In this document: in pieces, positions 47,454-58,083 of the stretch
Numbering within the stretch: position 1 is the stretch's first letter
How the letters are laid out: each line of letters begins with the position of its first letter
Notes under the pieces: generated by a model
Databases searched by the model: none
What the model was told of the DNA's origin: nothing
The model's input: only the letters and a program-made list of their open reading frames with translations
Made by a program: the position numbers and the translations under genes
NCBI GenBank assembly: GCA_037045685.1
Contig: JBAOII010000036.1
Coordinates: 95,994 to 159,993, forward strand
Reading direction: 5' to 3'
DNA: 64,000 nt
Origin: Competibacter_A sp037045685
GTDB taxonomy: Bacteria > Pseudomonadota > Gammaproteobacteria > Competibacterales > Competibacteraceae

Positions 47454-48434
47454 TCAGGGCGAATCGGGGGCGGTGGAAGCCGTCGAGCGCGGCGACGGCA
47501 GGCGGCGAACCCAGCCGGCCAGCGCGGCGATGTGGTCCGGCGTGGTGCGGCAGCAACCGCCGATCAAGCGGGCGCCGCCGGCGTACCAGCGCTCGGCCTC
47601 GGTCGCGAACTCGGCGCGAGTGGCGGTTCCTTCCCAGCGGCCAAGGTCGGCGCGGTAGGTTTCTCCCGAATTCGGATACACCACGATGGGCTTGCCGGTG
47701 GCGAAACGGATGGCGCGAACCAGCGCCGGGAGGTAGCGCGGGGCGGTGCAGTTGATGCCCACGGCGACGATTTGCGGTCGCCCGTCCAGCCACGCCGCGC
47801 AGTCGGCCAAGCGTTCGCCGTGGCAGGTGTGCGCCTCGTCGCGGGCGCTGAAGCTGATCCAGGCGCTCGCGCCGGGGAACTCGGTCAGCAGCCGCGCCAG
47901 CGCCCGCGCTTCGAGGAAGCAGGGCAGGGTCTCGCAGGCCAGCAAGTCGGGGCCGGCTTCCAGCAGGGTCGCCAGCCGCAAACGGTGAAAGTCCATCAGC
48001 TCGGTTTCGCTCAGGCCGTAGTCGCCCCGATATTCCGAGCCGTCGGCCAGAAACGCGCCGTAAGGCCCCACCGAAGCGGCCACCAGCGGCCGGGGCCGCC
48101 CGACCCGGTTCGCCGGCTCCCGCCAGAATTCATCGCGGGCCTCCAGCGCCAGCCGCACCGAGCGCCGTAACAGTTCAAGGCTTTCCCCGCGCCCCAGACC
48201 TCGCCGCACGAAACCTTCCACGGTGGCCTGATAGCTGGCGGTGATCGCGATGTCGGCGCCGGCGTGGAAGTAGTCCAGATGCACCTGCCGGATCAGTTCG
48301 GGCGCTTCGAGCAGCACTTTGGCCGACCACAGCGGGTCGCGCAGGTCGCGGCCCCGACGTTCCAGTTCGGTGGCCAGCGCGCCGTCCAGAACCAAGGCCG
48401 GGAACTGTTGCAGCAAGCCGGTGATCGGATTCAC
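47454..48434 (-). CDS. mmuM: Homocysteine S-methyltransferase
   Basis: 326 residues. The barrel starts LVLDGALATELERRG; the zinc site is shown by GINCTAP and GGCCRTTPDHI (three Cys). ITASYQATVEGF and VAASVGPYGAFLADGSEYRG are family signatures. Transfers a methyl group from S-methylmethionine or S-adenosylmethionine to homocysteine, giving methionine. It overlaps the preceding 75-residue membrane protein by 4 nt. No permease gene (mmuP) is adjacent. Confidence 0.93.
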   Translation of the reverse strand: MNPITGLLQQFPALVLDGALATELERRGRDLRDPLWSAKVLLEAPELIRQVHLDYFHAGADIAITASYQATVEGFVRRGLGRGESLELLRRSVRLALEARDEFWREPANRVGRPRPLVAASVGPYGAFLADGSEYRGDYGLSETELMDFHRLRLATLLEAGPDLLACETLPCFLEARALARLLTEFPGASAWISFSARDEAHTCHGERLADCAAWLDGRPQIVAVGINCTAPRYLPALVRAIRFATGKPIVVYPNSGETYRADLGRWEGTATRAEFATEAERWYAGGARLIGGCCRTTPDHIAALAGWVRRLPSPRSTASTAPDSP

Positions 48435-48658
48435 TGTTGCGGTTCCTGGCGAGCCCGTTGCGCGGCGGCATCTTGCATGAAGCGGTTGAGGTCCTGCCCG
48501 AAGGCTTTCACGTCCTGGGGACGGGTCGGTATCGCCGGAAGCTCGGGAGTGCTTTGCGCGATTGACGGGGTTGCCGGAACTATCGGTTTATCGCGTTTAA
48601 ATTGGGACAAAGTAATCGTGATGACGGCTAATAACAATAGCAAATACAGTATACGCAT
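48431..48658 (-). CDS. Small single-pass membrane or secreted protein
   Basis: 75 residues: N-terminal hydrophobic helix (ILYLLLLLAVITITL), a Pro/Thr-rich linker and a charged helix (DVKAFGQDLNRFMQDAAAQR). It overlaps mmuM by 4 nt, so it is translated with it. No family recognised. The coding composition and overlap support a real gene. Confidence 0.55.
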   Translation of the reverse strand: MRILYLLLLLAVITITLSQFKRDKPIVPATPSIAQSTPELPAIPTRPQDVKAFGQDLNRFMQDAAAQRARQEPQQ

Positions 48659-48796
48659 ATCCCGTCCTCATAGGACTAAATTATCGATTTAGATTACACA
48701 TTTTATGAGCAGTTGTCACCGTTTTACGCTGATCGATAGCGGGCCGATTGAGCGGTCCCCGATACAGCGCGTCCCTGGCGCATATGGAGCATCCTC

Positions 48797-49579
48797 GTGA
48801 AAACCTCGATTCAGCTATACAGCATGGCGATTTGTCCCTTCGCGCAACGAACCCGGATTTTGTTGAAATTGAAGAATATTCCGTTCGATCTCACCGAAAT
48901 GGAACCGACTCGAAAGATGCCGGACTGGTTTTTGCGACTCAATCCGCTGGGACAGGTTCCGGTGATCCAGCACGCCGGAATCGTCTTGAACGAGTCCAGC
49001 GTCATCAACGAATATTTGGAAGAGGTTTTTCCATCTCCCAGCATTTTTCCCGCCTCGCCGTACCGAAAGGCGATCTGCCGGATCGCGATCGATTACTGCA
49101 ATCACGAGTTCGTCCCCCAAATGTATCGGCTACTGATGAATCAAGCGCGGGAACGGGATGGAGAACTCACCGAAAATGCCCTGAAAACTTGGCGCTGGAT
49201 CGACGATTTTTTGCGGCGTCACAATCCGGACGGCACGTATCTGTTCGACGAAGAGGGATTCGGGATGGCCGAACTCAGCTACGGCCCGTTTTTCCAGCGC
49301 TATTGCCTGAACGAGTATTACCGGTATTTCGCGCTGCCGGAAGAGCCGGGCTATTTGCGGGCGATCAAATGGCGCGACGCGGTGCTGCGCCATCCGGCGG
49401 TGGTCGCAACCGGCCTGTCGGATGAGGCGTTCATCAAGTATTACCACGATTACTCGTTGGGATACGGCAATGGCGCCATTCCTGTCGGCCACGAGACGAG
49501 TTCCTTTGACCCGACAGTTCCCCTGGAAAGTCGACCCATGCCACCGAGGCCCGGGCGAGCGTCCGACCGGATGCCTTGA
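48797..49579 (+). CDS. Glutathione S-transferase family protein (CPFA type)
   Basis: 260 residues from GTG 48797 with GGAG nine bases upstream. Thioredoxin-fold N-terminus with active-site Cys in SMAICPFAQRTRI, the cis-Pro in GQVPVI and the glutathione-carboxylate motif NESSVINEYLEE; an all-helical C-terminal domain follows. CPFA places it near omega/DHAR-type thiol transferases rather than Ser/Tyr GSTs. A Pro-rich 30-residue tail is not typical. Confidence 0.9.
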   Translation: MKTSIQLYSMAICPFAQRTRILLKLKNIPFDLTEMEPTRKMPDWFLRLNPLGQVPVIQHAGIVLNESSVINEYLEEVFPSPSIFPASPYRKAICRIAIDYCNHEFVPQMYRLLMNQARERDGELTENALKTWRWIDDFLRRHNPDGTYLFDEEGFGMAELSYGPFFQRYCLNEYYRYFALPEEPGYLRAIKWRDAVLRHPAVVATGLSDEAFIKYYHDYSLGYGNGAIPVGHETSSFDPTVPLESRPMPPRPGRASDRMP

Positions 49580-49603
49580 AGGCTGGCCGGGCTTGCCGTG
49601 CGG

Positions 49604-49921
49604 CTATTGGCTGAACCGCTTGTAGCAGCGGTCGAAACCGTGCGCGGCCAAGCAGCGCTCGAAAGCGTCGCAAAACTCATCGCCGTAGGCGGCGGCGCAG
49701 GTGTACGGATCGTAGCTGTCGTTGCCCGGTTCGAAAACGAAGACGACGTCCGGGCTATTTTCGGCGACGTGGGTTTCCAGCAGCGCGCCAGTCACCTCGG
49801 TGTAGGCCGCCGTCGAGGCCGATATCCGGCCGCCATTCGCCAGCGCGGCCGATCCCGCACCGCAGAGAGCCAAACCAATGGCCGCCGCCATCGACCACTT
49901 TGCCGTCAAGTTCACCGCCAT
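49604..49921 (-). CDS. Small secreted protein with C-terminal cysteine-rich segment
   Basis: 105 residues from ATG 49921 (GGAG nine bases before); the frame is open further upstream without protein character. Signal peptide (AAAIGLALCGAGSAALA). Mature chain VFVFEPGNDSYDPYTCAAAY, then four cysteines in 27 residues (TCAAAYGDEFCDAF, RCLAAHGFDRCYKRF), suggesting two disulfides. No family recognised. Confidence 0.55.
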   Translation of the reverse strand: MAVNLTAKWSMAAAIGLALCGAGSAALANGGRISASTAAYTEVTGALLETHVAENSPDVVFVFEPGNDSYDPYTCAAAYGDEFCDAFERCLAAHGFDRCYKRFSQ

Positions 49922-50360
49922 CGCTTGATCTCCATCGCCAATCATATTGAGCCGAAATCGACCGTCCGGCGCCCACGAGGGCGGAACGATCGGGGTCTGA
50001 TCGTGATGTGCATCCGATATGCCAAAGCCGTGAAGCGCGGGCCGGGCGGGCGGGGTCGTTGGGTTGCTCGAACTGGCGGTTAATAAAAACAATGGATTGT
50101 TCGAGTGATCGGGCAGATGATGACAAGCCTTCTGCCCCCGGCGACTCACCGCCGAATCGGGTTGAATCGCTCGACGGCTCGGCAATAATGAAGCGCTCGA
50201 TCGTGGGCCGGTTCATTGTGAACCGAACGGGTCGATCCGAGTCCATGAGGGGTGACAGCGGCGAGAGTCCGCCGGTGGATGACTGGGCCGCCATGGCGTT
50301 CCAAAGCCGCGCCGGCCTCGGCCTGAATCAACTCAATCGACGACTGGAGAGGAGAGAGTT
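49922..50360. other. Intergenic stretch, no gene seen
   Basis: 439 bp between divergent genes. One plus-strand frame stays open through it but overlaps the start of the DUF1269 gene and has unlikely composition. It should contain the promoters of both flanking genes. Confidence 0.4.
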
Positions 50361-50894
50361 ATGGGCAACACGTTTGTCGCGGTCGCCTACGACGATACCT
50401 ACACGGCGCAAGAAGTGCGGTTGCGGCTGTTGCGGATGCAGAAGGAATACCTGATCGATCTGGAGGATGCGGTGGTCGCCGTGCGCGACGAGAAGGGCAA
50501 GGTCAAGCTGCACCAGATCAACGATTTGACCGCCGCCGGGGCGATTTCCGGCGGTTTCTGGGGATTGTTGATCGGGCTGATCTTCATGAATCCGCTGCTG
50601 GGACTGGCGGCGGGCGTGGCCGGCGGCGCGCTCAGCGGCGCGCTGACCGACCTCGGTATCAACGACGATTTCATGAAGAATCTCGCTTCGGAGCTGAAGC
50701 CCGGTTCCTCGGTGCTGTTCGTGCTGATCAAGCACTTCACGCCCGACAAGGTGCTGGCCGAGCTGGAAGGCACGGGCGGGCGGCTGCTGAAAACCTCGCT
50801 GTCGCACGAGGACGAGGCCAAGTTGCAGGCGGTGCTGAATGCGGTCAAGCCGACGGCGGAAACCGCCGCTCCCAATCTGGAAAAGCCCGGCTAG
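50361..50894 (+). CDS. DUF1269 membrane protein
   Basis: 177 residues, start set by GGAGAGAGTT. N-terminal soluble part (FVAVAYDDTYTAQEVRLRLL), one hydrophobic Gly-rich hairpin (GAISGGFWGLLIGLIFMNPL, GVAGGALSGAL), then GINDDFMKNLASELKPGSSV and LIKHFTPDKVLAELEG, all typical for DUF1269. Function unknown; relatives are often stress-induced. A C-terminal Lys/Pro tail follows. Confidence 0.9.
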   Translation: MGNTFVAVAYDDTYTAQEVRLRLLRMQKEYLIDLEDAVVAVRDEKGKVKLHQINDLTAAGAISGGFWGLLIGLIFMNPLLGLAAGVAGGALSGALTDLGINDDFMKNLASELKPGSSVLFVLIKHFTPDKVLAELEGTGGRLLKTSLSHEDEAKLQAVLNAVKPTAETAAPNLEKPG

Positions 50895-50908
50895 GCATCC
50901 GCTAACGG

Positions 50909-51005
50909 CGCCTCTCTCCCGGTCGGGAGCAGGGGTTGGGGCGCGCGAGCCTTGCAAGCGCTCCGTCCCTGCCGCCGGGAGGAGGGGTTGGGGGTGGGGT
51001 TTTTA
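50909..51005. repeat. Dispersed palindromic G/C-run repeat (two tandem units, copy 4)
   Basis: TCTCTCCCGGTCGGGAGCAG then GGGTTGGGG, and 35 bases later CGCCGGGAGGAGGGGTTGGG followed by GGTGGGGTTTTT. The second unit abuts the stop of the efflux outer-membrane gene; its T-run may also serve as a terminator for DUF1269. Confidence 0.6.
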
Positions 51006-52544
51006 AAACGCCTCTAGGAGCGCGGCGGCGCTGAGGTGGCCGGGTCCGCCGCCGCAGTGTACCGATCCTGCTCCGCCTCGTTCGATCCAGCCGCCGCCCA
51101 GCGCCTTGTACAAGCTGATCAGCGCCACCAGCACATCGCCCTGGTTTTGCGCGGTGGCCAGCTCGGCGTTGAACAGGTTGCGCTCGGCGTCCACCACTTC
51201 CAGATAGCTGGTGTAGCCGTTGTCGTAGCGCAGTTTCGCCAGCTTCAGATAGCGGCGATACGCCTCGGTCTGCGCCTGCTGCGCCTGCAAGCGTTCGCGG
51301 CCCTTGCGCAGCGCGATCAGGTTGTCCTCCACTTCGGCGAACGCGGTCTGGATCGACTTGTTCGTAATTCGGCCAACGCCTGTTGCTGAACCGCCTCCGC
51401 CGCCTGCGACTTGGCCGGCGATCTTGCCGGCGGTGAAGATCGGCACGGTCAACCCGCCGCCGAAGTTCCAGGTGCGCGACGGCCCTTCGAACAGATCCTC
51501 GAATTGGGGGCTGATGTAGCCGAGCAGGCCGGTCAGCGAGATCACCGGGAAATAGGCCGCCTTGGCGACGCCGATGTTGGCGTTGGCGGCGATCGAGTTG
51601 CTGTTCCGCCTGCCGGATATCGGGGCGCCGCGCCAGCAGTTCCGGAGGGCAGGCCGGCCGGGCACCGGCGGCTGGGCCAGCCGGTCGAGGGCGCGGCCGC
51701 GCGCGATGGCGCCGGGATTGCGCCCGAGCAGCAGACTGATGGCGTCCTCGCGCTGGGCGACGGCGGTTTCCAGTTGCGGGACTTGCACCGCCGCCGACTG
51801 GTATTCCGCCTCCGCCTGACGCACGTCCAGTTCCGAGGTCAAGCCGGCCTTGAACCGCAACCGGGCGATGCGCAGCGATTCGGCGCGGGTGTCTAGGGTG
51901 CGCCGACTGATGTCCAGTTGTCGATCCAGCGACCGCAGTTGCACGTAGTTGCTGGCCACCGCCGTTATCAAACTCAAAATCACCGTGCGCCAGCCTTCTT
52001 CGGTGGCCAGCAACTCGGCTCGGGCCGACTCGGTGGCGCGGCGCAAGCGGCCGAACAGATCGAGTTCGAACGATAGCAGGGCGGCGGCCTGGAAGCTGTT
52101 GCGGATGGTGCTGTCGCCCGACAGGCTGCTGGAGCCGGGCGTGCGGGTGCGGTCGCCGCTGGCGTCGGCGCCGAGTTGCGGGAACTGGTCGGCGCGGGTG
52201 AAGGCGTAGCGGCCCAGGTATTCCTCGATCCGGGCGCTGGCGATCTTCAGATCCTTGTTTTCCCGCAAGGCGATGTTGACCAGCTCATCCAGTACCGGGT
52301 CCTGGAACTGCCGCCACCAGCCGAGGCCGGCGACGGTTTGCATCTCCCCGTCCGCCAGCCGCCATTGGGTCGGGATGGGGACTTCGGGACGCTGGTAATC
52401 GGGACCGACGGCGCAGCCGGCGAGGGTCAGGGCGGCCAGCAGCGCGGTGGAGATGCTGGCGCGGCTAAATCCCCCCGCGCTTCGCGCTCCCCCCTTTTTC
52501 AAAGGGGGGTAGGGGAGATTTTTCGCGTTCGGTTGTTTACGCAT
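51003..52544 (-). CDS. RND efflux outer-membrane lipoprotein, NodT/OprM family (local frameshifts)
   Basis: 513 residues, ATG 52544 inside the end of the RND gene (8-nt overlap). Lipobox LTLAGC; WWRQFQDPVLDELVNIALRE and RASRLRFKAGLTSELDVRQA-type OEP repeats mark the TolC fold. Two stretches, about 51600-51660 (NCWRGAPISGRRNSNS) and 51370-51410 (GGGGGSATGVGRITN), are out of frame and flanked by in-frame sequence, each implying a pair of compensating indels. Residues 8-20 (KNLPYPPLKKGG) are encoded by a dispersed repeat inserted between the start and the lipoprotein signal. Confidence 0.88.
   Translation of the reverse strand: MRKQPNAKNLPYPPLKKGGARSAGGFSRASISTALLAALTLAGCAVGPDYQRPEVPIPTQWRLADGEMQTVAGLGWWRQFQDPVLDELVNIALRENKDLKIASARIEEYLGRYAFTRADQFPQLGADASGDRTRTPGSSSLSGDSTIRNSFQAAALLSFELDLFGRLRRATESARAELLATEEGWRTVILSLITAVASNYVQLRSLDRQLDISRRTLDTRAESLRIARLRFKAGLTSELDVRQAEAEYQSAAVQVPQLETAVAQREDAISLLLGRNPGAIARGRALDRLAQPPVPGRPALRNCWRGAPISGRRNSNSIAANANIGVAKAAYFPVISLTGLLGYISPQFEDLFEGPSRTWNFGGGLTVPIFTAGKIAGQVAGGGGGSATGVGRITNKSIQTAFAEVEDNLIALRKGRERLQAQQAQTEAYRRYLKLAKLRYDNGYTSYLEVVDAERNLFNAELATAQNQGDVLVALISLYKALGGGWIERGGAGSVHCGGGPGHLSAAALLEAF
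52469..52523. repeat. Palindromic G/C-run repeat of a second type (copy 5)
   Basis: CCCCCCGCGCTTCGCGCTCC then CCCCTTTTTCAAAGGGGGG forms a double hairpin. It differs from the other copies in its GCGCTTCGCGC core. It lies within the coding sequence for the start of the outer-membrane efflux protein. Confidence 0.62.
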
Positions 52545-55500
52545 GGCCGCCTTCCTCCTTGAGCGAAGCCGGTGGGGTCGGTTCGGCAGTAACGGTCGCG
52601 GTCTTGCCGCCCCCGCTGAACAGCCGGTAGAACAGCGGGACGAAGAAGATGGCGATGCAGGTCGCGCCCAACATGCCGCCGATCACCCCGGTGCCGATGG
52701 AGTGCCGGCTGAACGCGCCCGCGCCGGTGCTGATCGCTAGCGGCACGCAGCCGAGAATGAAGGCCAGCGAGGTCATCACGATGGGCCGGAAGCGCAGCCG
52801 GGCCGCTTCCAGCGCGGCGTCGATGGTAGACAGTCCCTCTTCGCGCTTCATCACCGCGAACTCGATGATCAGAATTGCGTTCTTGGCCGCCAAGGCGATC
52901 AGCGTCACCAGGCCGATCTGGAAATACACATCGTTGACCAGACCGCGCAGGAAGACCGCCAGCAAGGCGCCGGCCACGGCGAACGGCACAGCGGTGATCA
53001 CCGCGATAGGCAGCGTCCATTTCTCGTACTGCGCCGCCAGAATCAGGAACACCATGATGATGCCGAACACGAAGGCCAACGCCGACGCCGCCCCGACCTG
53101 CTTCTCCTGAAAAGCTTGCCCGGCCCAAGCGTAGCTCATGCCTTCCGGGAGGGCTTCCTTGGCCAGCGCCTCCATCGCCGCCAGCGCCTGCCCAGAACTG
53201 TAGCCGGGCGCGGCGTTGCCGTTGACGCGAGCGGCGGGGAACACGTTGAAGCGGGGCACGTTGTCCGGGCCGGTGATGTATTGCACCCTGACCAGCGCGC
53301 TCAGCGGCACCATCTGGCCGGTGGTCGAGCGCACAAAGATCTGGCTGATGTCCTCGGGACGGGTGCGGTATTGCGTGTCCGCTTGCAGCATCACCCGGAA
53401 GGTTCGACCGAGCTTGTTGAAGTCGTTGACGTAAATCGACCCGAATATGCCCTGCATCAGGTCGAACACGGTGTTGATCGGCACGTTCAGCGCCCGCGCT
53501 TTTTCCCGGTCCAGATCGACGAACAACTGCTGGGAATTGGCCCGGAAGGTGCTGGCCAGCGGCGCCAGTTCTGGCTTTTCCTTGGCCTTGGCGATGAATT
53601 TCTGCACCGCTTCCTCCAGCGCCTTGGATCCCGCGCCGCCGCGATCCTGGATCCAGAACTCGAAGCCGCCGGTGCTGCTCATGCCCGGAATCGGCGGCGG
53701 GTTGAACAGCACCACCTGCGCTTCCTTGATCTGCTGGAACACCTCGCGCTGCAAGGTTTTTTGTACCTCGAAGGCATGGAGTTCCGGCGCGGTCCGTTCC
53801 TTCCAGTCCTTGAGCGGCAGAAAGAAGGTGGCGAAGTTGGGTTTGTTCTGGCTGTCCAGCAGGCTGAAGCCATTGAGACTGACCACGTTCTCCATGGCCG
53901 GGTGCTTGCCGAAAATCTGGTTGGCCTGATCGACCACCGCTCGCGTGCGCTCCATGCTGGCGCCGTCGGGCAGGATCGCGACCCCCAGCAGGTAGCCCTG
54001 ATCCTCGTCCGGCACGAAACCGCCGGGCACGCTCTTGAACAGCCCGAAGGTGACGAACAGCAGGCCGCCGAACAGCACCAGCCCGATCAGGACGCGCCGG
54101 AGCAGGAAGGACGAACCGGCGACATAACCGCCGGTCATTTTGTCGAACGCTTTATCGAAGCCGCGAAAGAAAATGTTTTTCTGGCCGTGGGCCGGCTTGA
54201 GCAGGATCGCCGCCAGCGCCGGGCTGAGGGTCAGCGCCACCACGCCGGAGATGACCACCGAAATGGCGATGGTGATGGCGAACTGCTTGTACAACTGGCC
54301 GGTGATGCCGCTCAGGAAGGCGGTGGGGATGAACACCGCGCACAGCACCAGCACGATGGCGATCACCGGGCCGGTCACCTCGTCCATCGCGCGCCGCGCC
54401 GCTTCCTTGGGGTCGAGGCCGAACTCGTGCATGTTGCGCTCGACGTTTTCGATCACCACGATGGCGTCGTCCACCACGATGCCGATGGCCAGGATCATGC
54501 CGAACAGGGTCAGGGTATTGATCGAGAAGCCGAGCAGATACATGCCGGCAAAAGTGCCGACGATGGACACCGGCACCGCCAGCAGCGGAATCAGCGTCGC
54601 CCGCCAGTTTTGCAGGAACAGGTACACCACCAGAATGACCAACACCACCGCCTCGAAGAAGGTGTGCACCACCGCCTCGATGGAGACTTCGACGAACTTG
54701 GTGGTGTTGCAGAGCGAATGGAGTAGCTCGAGTGCCGGCCGGGAAGCTCTTCTTCAGTTCCTCCAGCGTTTGCCGACGACCTGCTTCGGCCACGGCCAGG
54801 GCGTTGGAGCCGGGCTGCTGATACACCATGATGAAATCGGTGCGCTTGCCGTTGAGCAGGCCTTCCGTGTCGTAGCTGCGAATGCCCAGCTCGACCCGCG
54901 CCACGTCGCGCAGCAGCACGGCCGAACCGTCGGAATTGGAGCGCAGGATGATCTGCTCGAATTCCTGCCGGGTTCGCTCAACCGGCCCTTGGCGGATACC
55001 GGCAGGGTGAGTTCCACCGGATAGCCGGTCGGCTGCTGGCCGACCTTGCCGACGGCGAATTGCGCGTTCTGTGTCCTGGATGGCGCTGACGGATGTCGCT
55101 GACGGTGAAGTTCAACTCGGCCATCCGATCCGGCTTGAGCCAGATGCGCATGGCGTAGTCGGACATGGTGAAAAGGGATACCTGGCTGGCGCCCGGAATG
55201 CGCTTGAGTTCGTCCACCACGTTGATGTTGGCGTAGTTGCTGACGAAATTGGGGTCCTGGGAGCCGTCGGAGCTGATCGCCACGATCATCAGGATGTTCG
55301 ATGAAGCCTTCTTGATGGTCAGGCCGCTCTGGCGCACGTCCGCCGGCATCACCGGGTTCGCCAGATTGACCCGGTTGGTCAGATCGGGCAACACGGCGTC
55401 CACGTCGGTGCCGATGTTGAAGATAGATGTTCAGCGCCATGTCGCCGCTGGCCGAACTTGTTCGACTGCATGTAGATCATGCTCTCGACGCCGTTGACCT

Positions 55501-55705
55501 GCTGCTCGACCGGCGCGGCCACGGAATTGGAGGTGGTTTCGGCGTTGGCGCCGGGATAGCTGGTCACCACCTGCAACAGCGGCGGAGTGATTTCCGGGAA
55601 CTGGGCGATGGGCAGGGCGCGCATGGCCACCAGGCCGGCGAGCATGATCACGATGGAGATGACCGCCGCGAAGATCGGCCGGTCGATGAAGAACCGCGAA
55701 ATCAT
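52537..55705 (-). CDS. RND multidrug efflux inner-membrane transporter, HAE1 (AcrB/MexF-like) (frameshifted)
   Basis: Start MISRFFIDRPIFAAVISIVI (TM1). About 1055 residues when reconstructed, as expected for AcrB. From about 54672 to 52537 the frame is intact: TM4 carries GIVVDDAIVVIENVERNMHE with the proton-relay Asp pair, and GGFEFWIQDRGG, PDNVPRFNVFPAARVNG and TM10 segment LIALAAKNAILIIEFAV follow. Between about 55440 and 54700 at least four shifts are needed (DLTNRVNLANPVMPADVRQS, RMEARSYD-type porter region). Central pump of the MFP-RND-OMF operon; exports lipophilic drugs or solvents using the proton gradient. Confidence 0.9.
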
Positions 55706-55717
55706 GGGCGTTTTCCT

Positions 55718-56918
55718 TTATTGGCCGGCCGGCTTGGGCGCGGCGGGCGCGACGACCTTGACCGGCGCCCCGGGCCGCACCTTGATGGCGCCGTCCACGA
55801 TCACTTGCTCGCTGCCGCTTGCAGGCCGGAGTTGACGATCCATTGCTCGCCGTAGAAGTCGCCGACCTGGATCGGCTTGACCTGCGGCCTTGTTGTCCGG
55901 CGCCGACCACGTAGACGAACTTGCCCTGCGGCCCCTGCATGACCGCCACGTTGCGGCACGACGATCACGTTGGAGCCGTTCTACGCCCTTGAGATGCGTA
56001 CCCGCACGAACTGGCCGGGGCTGAGCTGGTGTGATTCGGGTTGGGCACTTCGGCGCGGATCGTTGTAGGGTGCCGGTCTGGGCGGTTGACCATCGGGTCC
56101 ACGATAGGTCGATCCGCCCCCTGCTGGGGATAGGTGGAGCCGTCGGCCAGAACCAGTTCGACTTCCAGGGTTTCGGCCGCTTTCAGCTGTCCGCTGGCCT
56201 TCTGCTGGCGGAACTTGAGCACATCGTTTTCTCCGGCACCGAAGCTGACCCAGATCGGATCGAGTTGCAGCACCGTGGTCAGCAGGCTGCTCGCTCCGGG
56301 GGTCACTAAGCTGCCTTGGCGGAACTCGGACTTGCTCGACAAGCCGTTCAGCGGCGATCTGATAGTGGTATAGCCCAGATTCAATTGCGGCGGTGCGTAC
56401 GTTGGGCCTTGGCGGACTGCACCTGCGCCTGCGGACGCCGAAACGCTCGGCCGCCACCGCGTCGTCCAGATCCTTTTGGCTGACGGCGTTTTCCTTGGCC
56501 AGCGGTTTGACACGCGCCAGGGTGTGCGCGGGCGTTGGCCAGTTGCGCTTCGGCTGCTGGGCCAGGATCGCCCCTGGCATTGTCCAGCGCGGCCTGGAAA
56601 CGGCTGGGGATCGAGCTGAAACAGCAATTGGCCGGTGCGGACGAAGTCGCCCTCGGTGTAGGCGATTTTGTCCAGATAGCCCTCCACCCGAGCGCGGATT
56701 TCCACCGAGCGGGAGCTTTCGGTCTTACCGGTAAATTCGAAGGTCGCCGGCGTGGTCTGCGGCGCGGCGGAAACCGTGGTGACTTCGACCGGTGGCGGCG
56801 CGGGTTGCTGGGCGAGCGCCAGCGTCGGGCCGACGCCGAGCAGGGCCACGAGCAATGCTCCGGCGCCTAGCCCGGACTGAAATCGAATGGCTTGATGAGC
56901 GGAACGCGAATCTTGCAC
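55718..56918 (-). CDS. RND periplasmic adaptor (MFP, AcrA/MexE-like) (frameshifted)
   Basis: Probable start GTG 56918, nine bases after GGAG; a TTG at 56933 is possible. N-terminal signal (LLVALLGVGPTLALA), then PVEVTTVSAAPQTTPATFEF and VEIRARVEGYLDKIAYTEGD, the first lipoyl half. Further pieces in other frames: LNLGYTTIRSPLNGLSSKSE, LLTTVLQLDPIWVSFG, and a C-terminus ending VVAPAAPKPAGQ at 55718. At least five single-base shifts occur in 1.2 kb. Couples the pump at 52537-55705 to the outer-membrane channel. First gene of the operon. Confidence 0.85.
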
Positions 56919-57129
56919 GAGACGAGACTCCAAAAAATGTGAGGAAAGAGGGTGGCGAAAGAGGTTATATGGTCCTGAAGATTGTCCTTGAAAGCCCAGA
57001 GATTAAGCGGGATTATATGCCCAATGCGCGATGATCGTCCCGCCTGACGAACAGAAGGAACGGGTGGATTTCTTGCCAAGTATAGTCGGCTTTTCCCTGC
57101 CGAAACGGCAGCCTCAAGAGACAAATCTT

Positions 57130-57865
57130 ATGATACGTATTTCGACCCCGTTGTCCCTGCTCCTGCTGTGCGCCGCGCTGAGCGCCGGTTGCGCCAGCAC
57201 ATCCCCCGGCGATGCCAAGCCGAAATACGCCGGCTTTCTCGGCGACTACTCCAAGCTGCAACCCGTGCCCGACGGCGCCGGCGCCGAGCGCTACCTCAAG
57301 CCCGATCAAAACTGGAAACAGTACAACAAGGTGATGCTGGACCGCATCCGGGTCTGGTACAAGGATGACGCCGACTACAAAGGCATCGACCCGACCGAAT
57401 TGAAGGCGCTGACCGATTACTTCCAGAACGCCATCGTCAAGGCGCTGGCGCCGGCCTATCCGGTGGTGACCAAGCCGGGTCCCGACGTGTTGCGGGTGCG
57501 GGTGGCGATCACCGATCTGATCCCGACCAAACCCGAGATGAGCGTGGTCACTCTGGTGGTGCCCTACGCCACCGTGGCGGACGTCGCGGCCGGCGGCGGC
57601 ACCGGCGGCACGCCCTACCTCGGTCAAACCGCCATCGAAGCCGAATTTCTCGACAGCCGGACCAACCGGGTGGTGGCCGCCTACGTGGATCGGCAGGTCG
57701 GCAAAAAGTACGACATCGACCTGAGCCAGGGCGTGGGCTACGGCGGTGGAGAAAGGTTTTTCGTCCTACACCAAAGCCTATAGCACTTGGGCCTATGCCG
57801 AAGCCGCTTTCGACCATTGGGCCGGTTTGCTGCGGAAGCGGTTGGATGAGGCGCACGGCCGCTGA
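57130..57865 (+). CDS. DUF3313 lipoprotein (one frameshift near the end)
   Basis: Start MIRISTPLSLLLLCAALSAG with lipobox LSAGC; the frame upstream of it is open but unlikely. Family features: AGFLGDYSKLQPVPDGAGAE, DRIRVWYKDDADYKGIDPTE, DVLRVRVAITDLIPTKPEMS. An extra G near 57748 breaks the frame; restored, it reads GFSSYTKAYSTWAYAEAAFD and ends EAHGR at 57865. About 244 residues. Outer-membrane lipoprotein of unknown function, divergent from the efflux operon. Confidence 0.87.
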
Positions 57866-58083
57866 AATCGTAACTCTCGCCCTCGATCCCTCGCCGGCTC
57901 GCGGGATAGAGACCCGAACGGTCGCGCCCGGAAAGAGCCTGCCGGAAAGCGCCGGTCTGAAAGGACCGGTCTCCGAGACCCCAGCAGAACAAAGCGATAT
58001 TTCGACATCGTGGTTCACGAGCTGTTCAAGTTGTTTTTGCTAGCATATCGATTCCCGATCAACCCGTTACCAGGACATAAATT

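Noticed and set aside
50008..50454. Plus-strand ORF of 148 codons before DUF1269
   Set aside because: It overlaps the DUF1269 gene in another frame, lacks a ribosome-binding site and has unlikely composition.
52616..54726. Long open frames on the plus strand across the RND gene
   Set aside because: Composition (His/Arg/Glu-rich, no motifs) is that of an antisense shadow of a GC-rich gene; the minus strand holds the recognisable RND transporter.
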